From: Anaerolineae bacterium
GTDB taxonomy: Bacteria > Chloroflexota > Anaerolineae > 4572-78 > J111
Assembly (NCBI GenBank): GCA_023382535.1
Contig: JAHDWA010000001.1
Location: 506,697-570,696, forward strand
DNA: 64,000 nt
Direction: 5' to 3'
The position numbers and the translations under genes are program-made. A model generated the notes under the pieces. The model searched no databases. It saw nothing but the letters and a program-made list of their open reading frames with translations, and was not told the origin of the DNA. Shown here piece by piece: positions 1 through 8,852 of this stretch (within the stretch, counting starts at the first letter, position 1; each line of letters opens with the position of its first letter).

Positions 1-1143
1 GTTCAGTTGAATGTTGGCCGATAACGGATACTCGTTGGTTTCAGTGTTGAAATATTGTTGTGAGCTTTCACGCAGAAGGAAGCGGACAAAAGCCTCGGCT
101 GCCTCTTTATTGTCAGTGGTACTCACAATCCCGACCCCAGCGACATTGACCATCGCCCCCACATCACCGGCGCGAGGATGGTAGTTGCGAACTGGAAAAT
201 CTTCACCCTCTTCGGCCAGGAATTGGAACAGATAGTAGTGGTTGACAAACCCGGCGTCAATCTCACCGGCGGCAACCGCCTGCACAATTGGCGCATTGCT
301 GGGGAAAACCACCGGTTCATTGGCCTGGAGGCAAGAGAGCCACTCGCGAGCACGCTCTTCGCCTTCGACCACCCGCATGGCTGTCACAAAGGCCTGAAAC
401 GAGCCGTTGGTTGGCGCCCAACCCAGGCGGCCCTTCCATTCCGGCGCACAGAAGCCAAAAATGTCGTCGGGCAGATCGGCTTCAGTCAACTTTTGGGTGT
501 TGTACACCACTACCCGCGCCCGGCCTGACGTGCCCACCCACAAGCCTTCCGGTGAGCGGAAGCGCGGGTCAACCAGAGCCAGGGCATCTTCGGGCAGGGG
601 GACAAGTCGCCCAGCTTGAGCCAGAGCACCCAAAGCACCCGCATCTTGGCCGTAATAAACATCGGCCGGGCTGTTATCACCCTCTTCTAAAATTGTGGCC
701 GCCATTTCGGCGGTGCTGCCATAGCGAACTTCCACATTCAGGCCGGTTTCCTGCTCAAACTGGTCAATCAAAGCGCCAACCAGCTCTTCACCCCGCCCGG
801 AATAGATGGTCAGGTCACCACTCAAATAAGGGACCTGCTCTCCCAACAGGGTCGAAGCTTCTTGGGCCGTCGGAATGAATAGTTTTTGCCCCACCTCAAT
901 CACATTGGGGTCGTCAATGGCGGCATAACTGCTGTCAGCAGCCACTTTGGCATTGGTCGCTTCGACAATAGCTGGATAAGCCAGCGGGTCGCCATAGAAT
1001 TTATCGGCCAGTTTGCTGAGCCAATCGTCAGCCTGAACGGTATATTCTTGCCCCTCTTCTTGTAGGGGAGGAGCAGCTAAAGCCGCAGAGGGAAGTAGGC
1101 TGATGATTAATACCACGAGCAGAAAGATGGTTCTACGAGACAT
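1..1143 (-). CDS. LysM-fused iron(III)-type ABC transporter solute-binding lipid-free protein (partial, C-terminus outside window)
   Basis: The frame runs from an ATG at 1143 to base 1 without a stop, so the C-terminus lies outside the window (381 codons visible). Residues 1-24 form a signal peptide ending in a run of Ala. Residues 33-92 read as a LysM-like fold (YTVQADDWLSKLADKFYG start, IEVGQKLFIP end). From residue 110 (LTIYSGRGEE) the protein follows the FbpA/FutA class of iron-binding periplasmic proteins, including the dityrosine NHYY at 301-304 that binds Fe(III) in that family. It probably captures ferric iron at the wall for an ABC importer. LysM would tether it to peptidoglycan, which is unusual for this family. 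Tandem CRP-like boxes lie upstream. Family assignment is good; the iron substrate is inferred from the Tyr pair. Confidence 0.85.
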   Translation of the reverse strand, partial: MSRRTIFLLVVLIISLLPSAALAAPPLQEEGQEYTVQADDWLSKLADKFYGDPLAYPAIVEATNAKVAADSSYAAIDDPNVIEVGQKLFIPTAQEASTLLGEQVPYLSGDLTIYSGRGEELVGALIDQFEQETGLNVEVRYGSTAEMAATILEEGDNSPADVYYGQDAGALGALAQAGRLVPLPEDALALVDPRFRSPEGLWVGTSGRARVVVYNTQKLTEADLPDDIFGFCAPEWKGRLGWAPTNGSFQAFVTAMRVVEGEERAREWLSCLQANEPVVFPSNAPIVQAVAAGEIDAGFVNHYYLFQFLAEEGEDFPVRNYHPRAGDVGAMVNVAGVGIVSTTDNKEAAEAFVRFLLRESSQQYFNTETNEYPLSANIQLN

Positions 1144-1172
1144 TGTTACTTTGAAAAACTCCTTGGGTTTAT

Positions 1173-1239
1173 AGAGTAGCAGGTATAGGCAGATCTTGTT
1201 AGTGACATTTGCCCTCTCTTTAGGCTGACATTTGTCATC
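1173..1239 (-). promoter_or_regulatory. Tandem CRP/FNR-family-like boxes and promoter of the iron-binding protein gene
   Basis: Two copies of one palindrome lie upstream of the minus-strand start at 1143. The perfect core TGACATTTGTCA is at 1226-1237. A copy with a degenerate right half (AGTGACATTTG) is at 1201-1211. An extended -10, TGC-TACTCT (minus strand, hexamer 1178-1173), places the start site near 1166 and centres the boxes at about -42.5 and -65.5. These are positions typical of class II and class I CRP activation. GTGA-N6-TCAC symmetry is the CRP core; the actual regulator is unknown. Confidence 0.55.
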
Positions 1240-1366
1240 TCTCAAGATGTTGCTCTATCACTTAAATCCTGGCTATATTAACGTATTTTCTCCCTACAAT
1301 CAATAGCCCTGTGTTAACCAGGATGATTTCATCAGAGAAGTTTATTGTTAATCAAGGTTAATTTTG

Positions 1367-2824
1367 TTAGAACTGGAAGTAGATAAAGGGGGCTTCCTCG
1401 GTGAGGCCGAGGTTCATAATAGCCAAGGCCAGACCCAGGTAAGCTGCCCAGCGAAACCAGAGCGGTCGCTGCCAGAGGATGAGGACTTGTCGCTGCTGCT
1501 CCTGAACCCAATGGACCATCATTAAGAGGAGGATTAAACCCAGCGACAGAGCCATTTCTTGCGCTGGATTGCTGACTACGGCGGCCCAGGGCGCGTTGAG
1601 TTCGGCGAAGTTGGTCAAAGGCAGCAAATTATTGAGTAATAAAAATGCCTCGGCCACGGAATTGGCCCTGAAGAAGACCCAGGCCAGACAGACCAGGCTG
1701 AAGGTAACGAACCCGCTCAACATCACTTGTATGGTCGGTTGTCGGTCAAGCCCTAGCCGATGCGCCAGCTTGCCTCTCAGGCTTTTGCTGGCCACATCCC
1801 CAACCATGTAGAGACCGTGCAGCCCGCCCCAGACCACAAAGGTCCAGGCCGCGCCGTGCCACAAACCGCTAACCAGAAAGACAATCATCAAGTTCAAGTA
1901 CCAGCGCGGCAGCGAGACCCGATTGCCCCCCAGCGGAATGTACAAATAATCCCTAAACCAGGTAGATAAGGAAATATGCCAGCGTCCCCAAAACTCTGAG
2001 GGCGACTGAGCAAAGTAGGGCCGCCTGAAATTTTCCATCAGGTTAAAGCCCAGCACCCGGGCGGCGCCAATGGCAATATCGGAGTAGCCGGCAAAGTCGC
2101 AGTAAATTTGGAAGGCAAAGAAGAAAGTTGCCAGGAGGATCGGCCAGCCGGCCCAGTTCGAGGGATTGTCGTAGACGGCATTAACGTACAGCCCCAGCCG
2201 GTCGGCGATGACCACCTTTTGGAACATGCCCCACAGCATCAGGCGTAAGCCGCTGTTGACTCGCGCCTCGTCAAAATCAAATTTTTCATAAAACTGAGGC
2301 ATTAAACTCGTGACGCGACCGATGGGGCCGGCCAGCAGTTGGGGGAAAAAGGCCGCAAACAGGGCAAAACGCCCCAGATGACGTTCCGGTTCCAGCTTGC
2401 CGCGATAAATGTCAATGACATAGCCGAGGATTTGAAAGGTATAGAATGATATGCCAACGGGCAGCAACACCTGGAACATCGGCACATCGTAGACCAGGTT
2501 GAATTGGTTAAAGGCAGTTCTGAACGAGTCGTTGACAAAATTGAAATATTTAAAAGCGAACAAAATGCCCAGGTTTGAGCACAGACTAATCACCAGAAGC
2601 GCGATACGTTGGACTTGATTTTCCGATTTGACTATCAAAATGGCGGTGAGATAGCTGATTAGAGTAGAGGCAATAAGAAGGACAATATACTCCAGTTTCC
2701 AGGCCGCGTAGAAATAGTAGCTGGCCGCCAGCAGCAGTGCCCAACGATAGCGATGAGGACAGGCAAAATAGAGGACTACGACAGTAGGGAAAAAAATCAG
2801 AAATTCGATGGAGTTGAACAGCAT
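1367..2824 (-). CDS. MBOAT-family O-acyltransferase (AlgI-like)
   Basis: 485 aa polytopic membrane protein of the MBOAT/AlgI type, about the usual AlgI length. Recognisable blocks: N-terminal MLFNSIEFLIFFPTV, the middle PYFAQSPSEFWGRWHISLS and FRDYLYIPLGGNR, and SGLWHGAAWTFVVWGGLHG with the conserved catalytic His. The family moves acyl (usually acetyl) groups across the membrane onto exopolysaccharide or wall polymer. It starts 8 bp after the SGNH/hydrolase gene on the same strand, so the two form an operon, matching AlgI with AlgJ/AlgX-like partners. Substrate polymer unknown. The region 1144-1366 upstream of the next gene holds only the CRP-like promoter. Confidence 0.9.
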   Translation of the reverse strand: MLFNSIEFLIFFPTVVVLYFACPHRYRWALLLAASYYFYAAWKLEYIVLLIASTLISYLTAILIVKSENQVQRIALLVISLCSNLGILFAFKYFNFVNDSFRTAFNQFNLVYDVPMFQVLLPVGISFYTFQILGYVIDIYRGKLEPERHLGRFALFAAFFPQLLAGPIGRVTSLMPQFYEKFDFDEARVNSGLRLMLWGMFQKVVIADRLGLYVNAVYDNPSNWAGWPILLATFFFAFQIYCDFAGYSDIAIGAARVLGFNLMENFRRPYFAQSPSEFWGRWHISLSTWFRDYLYIPLGGNRVSLPRWYLNLMIVFLVSGLWHGAAWTFVVWGGLHGLYMVGDVASKSLRGKLAHRLGLDRQPTIQVMLSGFVTFSLVCLAWVFFRANSVAEAFLLLNNLLPLTNFAELNAPWAAVVSNPAQEMALSLGLILLLMMVHWVQEQQRQVLILWQRPLWFRWAAYLGLALAIMNLGLTEEAPFIYFQF

Positions 2825-2832
2825 AAATGTCT

Positions 2833-5154
2833 CTATTGACGGGCCAGGCTGGCGCAGTTCGATTCGGGCAAGTCGCCATTGGCTGCGCTTTCTATCCAGT
2901 TGATAGTGTCTCTAAAGCTGGCAAGCCGGATGTTGGAGTGATCAACGGCCGGATAACTCACATAAGTCACGTAATTGCCCAGTTCACATAGGCTGGTGGC
3001 AAACAGCATTTGGCTGGGGGGTGTAACAATCTGGTCAGCCGTACCTTGCAGGATGAGCGCCGGGATGTCCACGCCGTCTCGTGACAAACCGGCTGCGTTG
3101 GTCTTAAGAGCCGCTTTGAAAGCCGGAACCACCGTCTGTAAGCGGTCGGTGAAGAGCGCCTCTACAAATTCGAGACGATACATTTGCCGGGCGTTGGGGC
3201 TATAGTAGTTAAATATACCATCAACACAGCGGGTCATCACATCGGCTTCAAAGTTGGCCAGCCAGCGATCCTGGAAAACAGCGGCCGGATCAACCACCTC
3301 GGGGCCGTAAAAGTCACGGTAAGCCTGCACGATGTAGGGGCTGAAGATGGCATCTTCTTTGAACAACGTTTCGAGATTGGTGGTCGGGCCGTGGCCGATG
3401 ACGCCTTTGAGGGGCAACTCCGGCGCATAACTGGCGGCGAAATCCTTGGCGGCAAAAGCGGCGTGTCCCCCACTGGAGTAACCGGCGAAGAAAACGGCCT
3501 CCAGCGGGCGGGCCGCAATTTGAGGCGATTCGGCAAAGAAGTTGTAAGCCGCCCGCGCTGCGTCGAGCAAGGCCCGCGCCTGAAACTCGGCGATGAAGTA
3601 GGGATGTATCTGGTTAGGCTCATCAAAGCCTTGATAGTTGGGCAAAACGCCGATAAGCCCCTGGGCGGTGTATTCAAGCATGTAGCTGTGATACGCCCCC
3701 CAATTTCTCCCGCTCGACCATTCATTTAGTGGAGCACAGTTATCACTCAGGCCGGTGGTGCCAGGGCCGTAGACTAAAATGGGAAAGTTAGTTTGCTCAG
3801 CGACCTGCGGCACGTACAAATTCGCTTCAACTTCGGTGACGCGTTCGTTCCGGTCTACCGTTTTGTAACGCAGGCGATAGACTTCGATGGTATAGTTGCC
3901 AACTGGCTCGAAGGTCGTCAAAAATTCAACCGCAGAAAGCTGACCTGCTTGTTGCGCGGCGAGTGAGCGCGGCGTCGCCGTCACTACGCGAGTAGCCGTT
4001 GGTGTTGGTTGAGGCATTGAGTCAAGTTCTGGGGTCAGCACTGTGGATGAGGCGCTTGGTTCATTAGCGGTCGGCGTCGGCGTGGGAGATGGCATCTGGC
4101 CAGGCTGCTCAATAGTTGAAATATGAGGCGCAAGCGACTCATCAACGGCAGCGGAGGTCAGCCGATCAGGTTGAGGCGGCTCGATGGCTACGGCCAGGAC
4201 TTTTGCCACATAGGTTTTGCCGTTTTCGGTCAGATGCTCCATATCAACAAAATTGTAAGCCTCCAGGTCAAATATCAGGTTCAAAACATCAATATCTTTT
4301 CGACGTAGGACTCGCTCAACCACAGCCGTATTCTCAGCCAATCGCTGGCGAAACGCCTCGCCGAGATGGCTTTCGCCGAGCTGGTAATTGATGGGCGTGA
4401 TATAGAAGATCGGTTTGATGCCGTTTTCTGTGAGTAACCGGCTTATCGCCTTCAGCGACTGAAGTTTGCGGTGGCAGCGGTCCAGGCCGTACATATAGTA
4501 ATAAACCAGCGTCCCCTTTAAGGCCGCGATTTCATCCTCGGAAGGGAGGCTGGCGTAGTAGGCAAACCCGGTCTCAGTCTCTGTTGCGCTGGCGCCAGTC
4601 AGTTCCTCAAATTCAGCCACCTCGCCTATGGGTTGGTTGCCATTGAAGACTGTCGCTTTCCGAAACTCATCCTGGCTGATCGACGAATCGAACAGCCCGA
4701 AGGTATCAAACAGCCGGTAAAAGAGGGTAGAAAGCAAGGGGCCGTAAGTCAGAATGGTTTTCTCGCGCTCAAACTGGTAGGTAGGGCGTAGGTCCCATTC
4801 TGGCGAAAATGAGCGCATGTTAATGGGAATAATGACGGTTCCAACCTGAGACTGGTGTTTGACCAGGTAATTTACGTAGCGTTCATACAAATCCAATTGA
4901 TAAGCTGGGTGGGCCACGTCGCCAAGCACATAATTGGGGAGTAGACCCTGTAGAATCTCCGGGATCGTTGGCTCACCCACAGGTTGAATCAGAATACTAT
5001 CGCCGAGATAGACAATATCTGCGCCTTCTTGCAACTGCTGATCTAATGCCAGGATCTCTTTTGGCAACTCAGGCGGGTACATGGCCGAGATAACCACTTG
5101 TAGCGCGAGCAGAATAGCGATGAAAGCTATCAGTTTTAGGAAAAAATTCCTCAT
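2833..5154 (-). CDS. SGNH-type acyltransferase/esterase fused to a secreted alpha/beta-hydrolase
   Basis: 773 aa. I chose the ATG at 5154, preceded by AAGGAAAG, over a TTG at 5175 without a ribosome site. Residues 1-25 are a signal/anchor. Residues 46-335 form an SGNH-like domain with YLGDSI (Ser53) and a late DxxHLT-type block (VDMEHLTENG), as in AlgJ/AlgX/DltD-like partners of MBOAT enzymes. A Pro/Thr-rich linker (about 350-400) leads to a second module resembling secretory lipases, with LVYGPGTTGL and the nucleophile elbow GYSSGG (Ser560) plus a C-terminal VDHSN His. Probable role: acylation and deacylation of a cell-surface glycan with the MBOAT protein. The two-hydrolase fusion is the odd point. 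Confidence 0.8.
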   Translation of the reverse strand: MRNFFLKLIAFIAILLALQVVISAMYPPELPKEILALDQQLQEGADIVYLGDSILIQPVGEPTIPEILQGLLPNYVLGDVAHPAYQLDLYERYVNYLVKHQSQVGTVIIPINMRSFSPEWDLRPTYQFEREKTILTYGPLLSTLFYRLFDTFGLFDSSISQDEFRKATVFNGNQPIGEVAEFEELTGASATETETGFAYYASLPSEDEIAALKGTLVYYYMYGLDRCHRKLQSLKAISRLLTENGIKPIFYITPINYQLGESHLGEAFRQRLAENTAVVERVLRRKDIDVLNLIFDLEAYNFVDMEHLTENGKTYVAKVLAVAIEPPQPDRLTSAAVDESLAPHISTIEQPGQMPSPTPTPTANEPSASSTVLTPELDSMPQPTPTATRVVTATPRSLAAQQAGQLSAVEFLTTFEPVGNYTIEVYRLRYKTVDRNERVTEVEANLYVPQVAEQTNFPILVYGPGTTGLSDNCAPLNEWSSGRNWGAYHSYMLEYTAQGLIGVLPNYQGFDEPNQIHPYFIAEFQARALLDAARAAYNFFAESPQIAARPLEAVFFAGYSSGGHAAFAAKDFAASYAPELPLKGVIGHGPTTNLETLFKEDAIFSPYIVQAYRDFYGPEVVDPAAVFQDRWLANFEADVMTRCVDGIFNYYSPNARQMYRLEFVEALFTDRLQTVVPAFKAALKTNAAGLSRDGVDIPALILQGTADQIVTPPSQMLFATSLCELGNYVTYVSYPAVDHSNIRLASFRDTINWIESAANGDLPESNCASLARQ

Positions 5155-5525
5155 AAAGAGCTTTCCTTGCGCCAAGTCGAAAATTCAGGTGAGGCAGTGT
5201 TACGGCTTCATTCAATAATGGATAATAGCTTTGCATCTGATATATACACGACTATTTTTAGAATTAGCTTAAGAGAACGGCTCGCCTTGATCGGGATTAT
5301 CGGAGTGATAGTGGGTTTCAGGTTAGTCGCCCGCACTGAGGTTGCAGGCATCCCAACCATCGCCATCGTACCAGGTGAAATACATTATAGTTGTAATAAG
5401 ATAATTGTGCGTAAAAACTTAGTTTTAACTAAATTCGCCTCCCCCGTAACCTTGTGCTACACTGACTCACAGATTGGCTCGTGCCTCTTTTGACATCGTC
5501 CCTTACAGCAGAGGTAAAACCAACT
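5155..5525. other. Intergenic region between divergent MBOAT/SGNH and CDF genes
   Basis: 371 bp between divergent starts. It contains the ribosome site of the minus gene (5161-5168), the DtxR-like operator and the promoter of the CDF gene (5419-5463). I see no further gene, RNA or repeat in it. Confidence 0.6.
5419..5463 (+). promoter_or_regulatory. DtxR/MntR-like operator and promoter of the CDF transporter
   Basis: TTAGTTTTAACTAA (5419-5432) is an inverted repeat (TTAGTT / AACTAA) of the DtxR/MntR operator style. The adjoining AACTAAATTC string recurs in front of the dtxR-type gene at 12249-12258. An extended -10, TGC-TACACT (hexamer 5458-5463), lies 25 bp downstream, so a repressor on the palindrome would cover the -35 region. 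Inference: metal-dependent control of the exporter by the regulator encoded at 11540-12196. Confidence 0.6.
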
Positions 5526-6455
5526 ATGACCACCAAAGCACAAACGATTACTCCCCACCGAGAAGATCTAAGTATTCTTACCGTGAATCTTGGCCTCGCA
5601 GCCAATACCCTATTGGCCCTACTGAAAACGAGCATTGGCATCTTGGGCCACAGTCCGGCCTTGTTGGCCGATGGCATCAACTCCACCTCAGATGTCGTTT
5701 ACTATATCGTGGTGATGATTTTTATGCGGCTGGCCGGTAAGCCCGCTGATGCTGAACACCCGTATGGGCATCGGCAACTGGAAAGCATTGCCGCTCTCAT
5801 GGTGGGTTCTTTTGTAGTCACAACCGCCATTGCCATTTTCTGGAACTCGGTCAATGATGTGTATGATCTACTGAGCGGTAAAGGAGATATTGGAGGGGCG
5901 ACGACAGCAGCTTTGGTAGTGGCCCTTGTCACCATACTGGCTAAATTGGCGTTGACCACTTGCACCAGGCGAGTTGGGCGACAGACGCGCAACGTAGTGG
6001 TACTGGCCCTGGCTGATGATCATCGCAATGATGTCTTATCTGCTACAGCGGCGGCAACTGGCATTGCGCTCAGTCAGGTAGGCTACCTTTGGGTAGATCC
6101 CCTGGCCGGGGCGTTAGTGGCGCTCGTGATCCTGCGGACAGGCATTAAGATTTTGCGCGAGTCAACTGAAGATTTAATGGACACTATCCCTGGCCACGCT
6201 CTGGTCCAACAGATCACAACCCTGCTCAGCGCCGTTCCGGGAGTCGAACAAGTTGAGGAGATCCAAGCCCATCGCTTCGGCCCCTATCTGGTCGTCAACC
6301 TGACTATCGGCGTCAGCGGTTCCTTAAGTGTAACTAAAGGCGATGCGGTAGCTTCGGCGGTGGAGCGTGCGCTTTTAGAGCAGGTTGACTTCGTGCGCCG
6401 AGTTCACGTTCACTATCATCCGACCACTCAGCCAAAAGGATATAATTACTCTTAA
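5526..6455 (+). CDS. Cation diffusion facilitator (CDF) metal efflux protein
   Basis: 309 aa from the ATG at 5526 (AGAGGT 12 nt upstream). A GTG at 5481 is possible but has no ribosome site and lies only about 10 nt after the predicted transcription start. CDF family: six membrane segments and a C-terminal cytoplasmic ferredoxin-like domain ending in HVHYHP. TM2 carries N52-x3-D56 within LLADGINSTSDV, and TM5 carries DHRND (D-x3-D), a ligand pattern seen in Mn/Fe-type rather than Zn-type CDFs. It exports divalent metal by proton antiport. The DtxR-like box upstream fits manganese or iron efflux. Substrate is inferred, family is firm. A rho-independent-like hairpin follows the gene. Confidence 0.88.
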   Translation: MTTKAQTITPHREDLSILTVNLGLAANTLLALLKTSIGILGHSPALLADGINSTSDVVYYIVVMIFMRLAGKPADAEHPYGHRQLESIAALMVGSFVVTTAIAIFWNSVNDVYDLLSGKGDIGGATTAALVVALVTILAKLALTTCTRRVGRQTRNVVVLALADDHRNDVLSATAAATGIALSQVGYLWVDPLAGALVALVILRTGIKILRESTEDLMDTIPGHALVQQITTLLSAVPGVEQVEEIQAHRFGPYLVVNLTIGVSGSLSVTKGDAVASAVERALLEQVDFVRRVHVHYHPTTQPKGYNYS

Positions 6456-6469
6456 TACTGTCATCTCGA

Positions 6470-6493
6470 CCCCGCCTATCCCTTAAGGCGGGG
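6470..6493 (+). terminator. Hairpin terminator after the CDF gene
   Basis: CCCCGCCT (6470-6477) pairs perfectly with AGGCGGGG (6486-6493) across an 8-nt loop, 15 bp after the CDF stop codon. The following run CAATTT is weak in T, so intrinsic termination is plausible but not certain. Confidence 0.55.
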
Positions 6494-6519
6494 CAATTTC
6501 CGTTGAGGAAGAAAAGTAG

Positions 6520-7440
6520 ATGATCAAAGTTACCGACTTGACCAAATCCTATGGGCCCATTGAAGCACTGCGAGGCGTTAACTTCCAGGTGGCTCCCGGC
6601 GAAGTGGTTGGGCTACTAGGCCCTAATGGTGCGGGCAAATCTACCGCCCTTAAAATCTTGACTGGTTACCTCCACCCAGATAGCGGTGAGGTTGAAGTGG
6701 ATGGCCTGGACGTGCTGACCCAAACCCGCGAAGTACAAGTCCGCATCGGCTACCTGCCCGAAAACGCGCCCCTCTACCCGGAGCTGTCAGTGCAGGCATA
6801 TCTGCGCATGATGGCCGATCTGCGCGAGATTCCCCGTGAGGAGCAGCCGGCCCGCCTATCCGAAGCCATCTACGCCACCGGCCTGACCGAGCATCTGACC
6901 CGGCCGATTGGACAACTCAGTAAAGGCTTCCGCCAGCGAGTTGGCCTGGCTCAGGCTATTCTACACAAACCCAAGCTGCTCATCTTCGACGAGCCGACGA
7001 TTGGACTAGATCCCACCCAAATTGTCGAAATTCGCAATCTTATTCGCCGTCTGGCTAACCACAGCACCATTCTTTTCTCTTCTCATATCCTTTCCGAAGT
7101 TGAAGCCGTGTGTGACCGGGTTATCATCATCATGAATGGTGAAGTCAAGGCCGACGCTCGCCTGGCCGATTTAGCCGCTACAGCCAACGCGATATTGGTG
7201 TTGCAAAAGGAAACTGACGACCTGGATCGCACGCTCAAGACTCTCAAAGGCGTCCGTCAGGTTGAGCCAATGCAAACACCCGATGGTTACCCAGCCTATC
7301 GCATCATTGGTCAGAACCACACCGACCTCTGCCCGGCCATCTACGACCTAGCCCGCCAGGAAAACTGGCCCCTGCGCGAACTTCGCCGCGACGTGCGCAC
7401 GCTGGAGGCGGTCTTTAATGAATTGGCGATGGCAGGGTGA
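6520..7440 (+). CDS. ABC transporter ATP-binding protein (GldA/ABC-2 exporter type), orphaned
   Basis: 306 aa, start ATG at 6520 with GAGGAAG upstream. Complete nucleotide-binding domain: Walker A GPNGAGKST (about 36-44), Q-loop region, signature LSKGFRQRVGLAQ, Walker B LLIFDEPTIGLDP and the switch His in SSHIL. The C-terminal ~80 aa is the extension usual for gliding/ABC-2 type exporters. The next frame is a shattered ABC-2 permease (7444-7573), so this ATPase has no intact partner here. Either it is itself on the way out or it serves a permease elsewhere. Confidence 0.9.
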   Translation: MIKVTDLTKSYGPIEALRGVNFQVAPGEVVGLLGPNGAGKSTALKILTGYLHPDSGEVEVDGLDVLTQTREVQVRIGYLPENAPLYPELSVQAYLRMMADLREIPREEQPARLSEAIYATGLTEHLTRPIGQLSKGFRQRVGLAQAILHKPKLLIFDEPTIGLDPTQIVEIRNLIRRLANHSTILFSSHILSEVEAVCDRVIIIMNGEVKADARLADLAATANAILVLQKETDDLDRTLKTLKGVRQVEPMQTPDGYPAYRIIGQNHTDLCPAIYDLARQENWPLRELRRDVRTLEAVFNELAMAG

Positions 7441-7443
7441 AGC

Positions 7444-7573
7444 ATGAAACCTTTTTTGCGAGGCTTTTTTCGCTCGCGGCGTCGCTCACGTGCAAGCTAT
7501 ATTTAGCTGGATGCCTATCCTGCTAATCATTTTGGTAGCGGCGCTGACCATGCGCCAGTGGAGCGAGGAGTAG
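7444..7573 (+). pseudogene. Remnant of ABC-2 permease (N-terminal piece, frameshifted and truncated)
   Basis: Directly after the ATPase, an ATG at 7444 opens MKPFLRGFFRSRRRSR and stops at 7506. A second frame continues with SWMPILLIILVAALTMRQWSEE and ends in TAG at 7573. The latter is the first membrane segment plus the TMRxWxEE signature that follows it in ABC-2/GldF-type permeases. The rest of the permease is absent. This is a deletion and frameshift remnant, not a working gene. Confidence 0.7.
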
Positions 7574-7595
7574 CAGTAAAATTCTTACTATATTG

Positions 7596-8804
7596 ATGTT
7601 CAGTCATTTTGCTGCGTGGAGATATAAGCCCATTGCCTTCCGGTTAGTCAAGCACCAACTCAGAACTTGGCTCACCTTTGTCCTCGGTCTCCTACTCACC
7701 GCTTGTACCCAAAGCTCCCCATCAATCCCAATTGCGCCCTCTTCCTTGCCCATCGCGGCTGTATCTCCAACCCAACCCCCAACCTTTACCCCTACTTCCA
7801 CCCAGCTTCCATCACCCACATCCCGCCCAACTCAAAAGCCAATCTCTTCCCCTACCCAAACCGCAGCACCTGTACCTACTTCTACCTCAACCCCCACCCC
7901 CATTCCCATGCAAACTGCAACATTTACACCTAGCCCCACTCAAACTCCTACCCTTCAACCTTCCACGAAAGCTGTTGTCTTGATAATCATTGATGGAGTG
8001 CGCTGGAGCGAAACATTCGGCGACCCCACCCATGAATTTATCCCCCACCTGGCTAATGACTTGGCCCCCATCGGCGCAATCAACACTGCTTTCTACAACG
8101 ATGCAGACACACTGTCAGTACCCGGCCACGCCGCCATTGTCACCGGCACGTGGCAGGATATTCCCAACAATGGTGAGGTCCGGCCGACCATGCCGACGAT
8201 GTTCGAGTATTACCGCGCGGCGACCGGAGCCGCTGAGGACGATGCTGTCTTCGTCCACGGCTCAACCATCGAGCCGGTGCTAACCTACAGCACCCATCCC
8301 GACTACGGCATGGCTTTCGGAGCGCGTATGTTTTTCACCCCTGACCCGACCACTCCTCCTTATGATAATGGTATGGGGGAGCTGGCGAAGCAAGTCCTGA
8401 CCGAGTTTCACCCACGCTTGATCATGATCAGCCTGCTTGACCCGGATGAAGCAGCCCATTTAGGACAATGGGATAAGTATCGCTTGTTCATCGAGCACGA
8501 CGACGAAATCATTTGGGATTTGTGGCAACAACTCCAGGCCGACCCCTTCTACGCTGGTCAGACCACTCTCATCGTCACCAATGATCATGGACGTGGTTGC
8601 GGAGATGGTTGGATAAATCATGGCGGCGCCGACGAGTGCAATCGCCACGTCATGTTCTTGGCCGTCGGCCCGGAGATTCAGCCGGGCCGAGTGGTTGAGC
8701 AACGCCGCACCTTGCGCGACATCGCCCCAACTATTGGCTATTTGCTGGGCTTCCGTACTCCTCTGGTCGGGGGAGAGGTGATGACGGAGTTGTTGGCATG
8801 GTGA
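7596..8804 (+). CDS. Lipoprotein of the alkaline phosphatase / nucleotide phosphodiesterase superfamily
   Basis: 402 aa from ATG 7596 (a TTG lies one codon earlier). Lipobox LLLTAC after a long basic N-terminus, then about 75 residues very rich in Pro, Thr and Ser (TPT/SPT repeats), a typical extracellular spacer. The catalytic domain starts with VVLIIIDGVRWSETFG and contains LSVPGHAAIVTGTW, the position of the nucleophile Thr/Ser loop, and ends with VTNDHGRGCGDGWINHGG, the DH metal-ligand motif. It probably hydrolyses phosphodiester or phosphomonoester bonds on the outer face of the membrane. Substrate unknown. Confidence 0.8.
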   Translation: MFSHFAAWRYKPIAFRLVKHQLRTWLTFVLGLLLTACTQSSPSIPIAPSSLPIAAVSPTQPPTFTPTSTQLPSPTSRPTQKPISSPTQTAAPVPTSTSTPTPIPMQTATFTPSPTQTPTLQPSTKAVVLIIIDGVRWSETFGDPTHEFIPHLANDLAPIGAINTAFYNDADTLSVPGHAAIVTGTWQDIPNNGEVRPTMPTMFEYYRAATGAAEDDAVFVHGSTIEPVLTYSTHPDYGMAFGARMFFTPDPTTPPYDNGMGELAKQVLTEFHPRLIMISLLDPDEAAHLGQWDKYRLFIEHDDEIIWDLWQQLQADPFYAGQTTLIVTNDHGRGCGDGWINHGGADECNRHVMFLAVGPEIQPGRVVEQRRTLRDIAPTIGYLLGFRTPLVGGEVMTELLAW

Positions 8805-8852
8805 GAGACAGCGTAATCTCCTTTCCCAGTTCAGGAACTTTAATTTGCTCTA

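Noticed and set aside
288..878. 196-aa plus-strand frame near the window start
   Set aside because: Antisense to the solute-binding protein, which has a signal peptide and family motifs.
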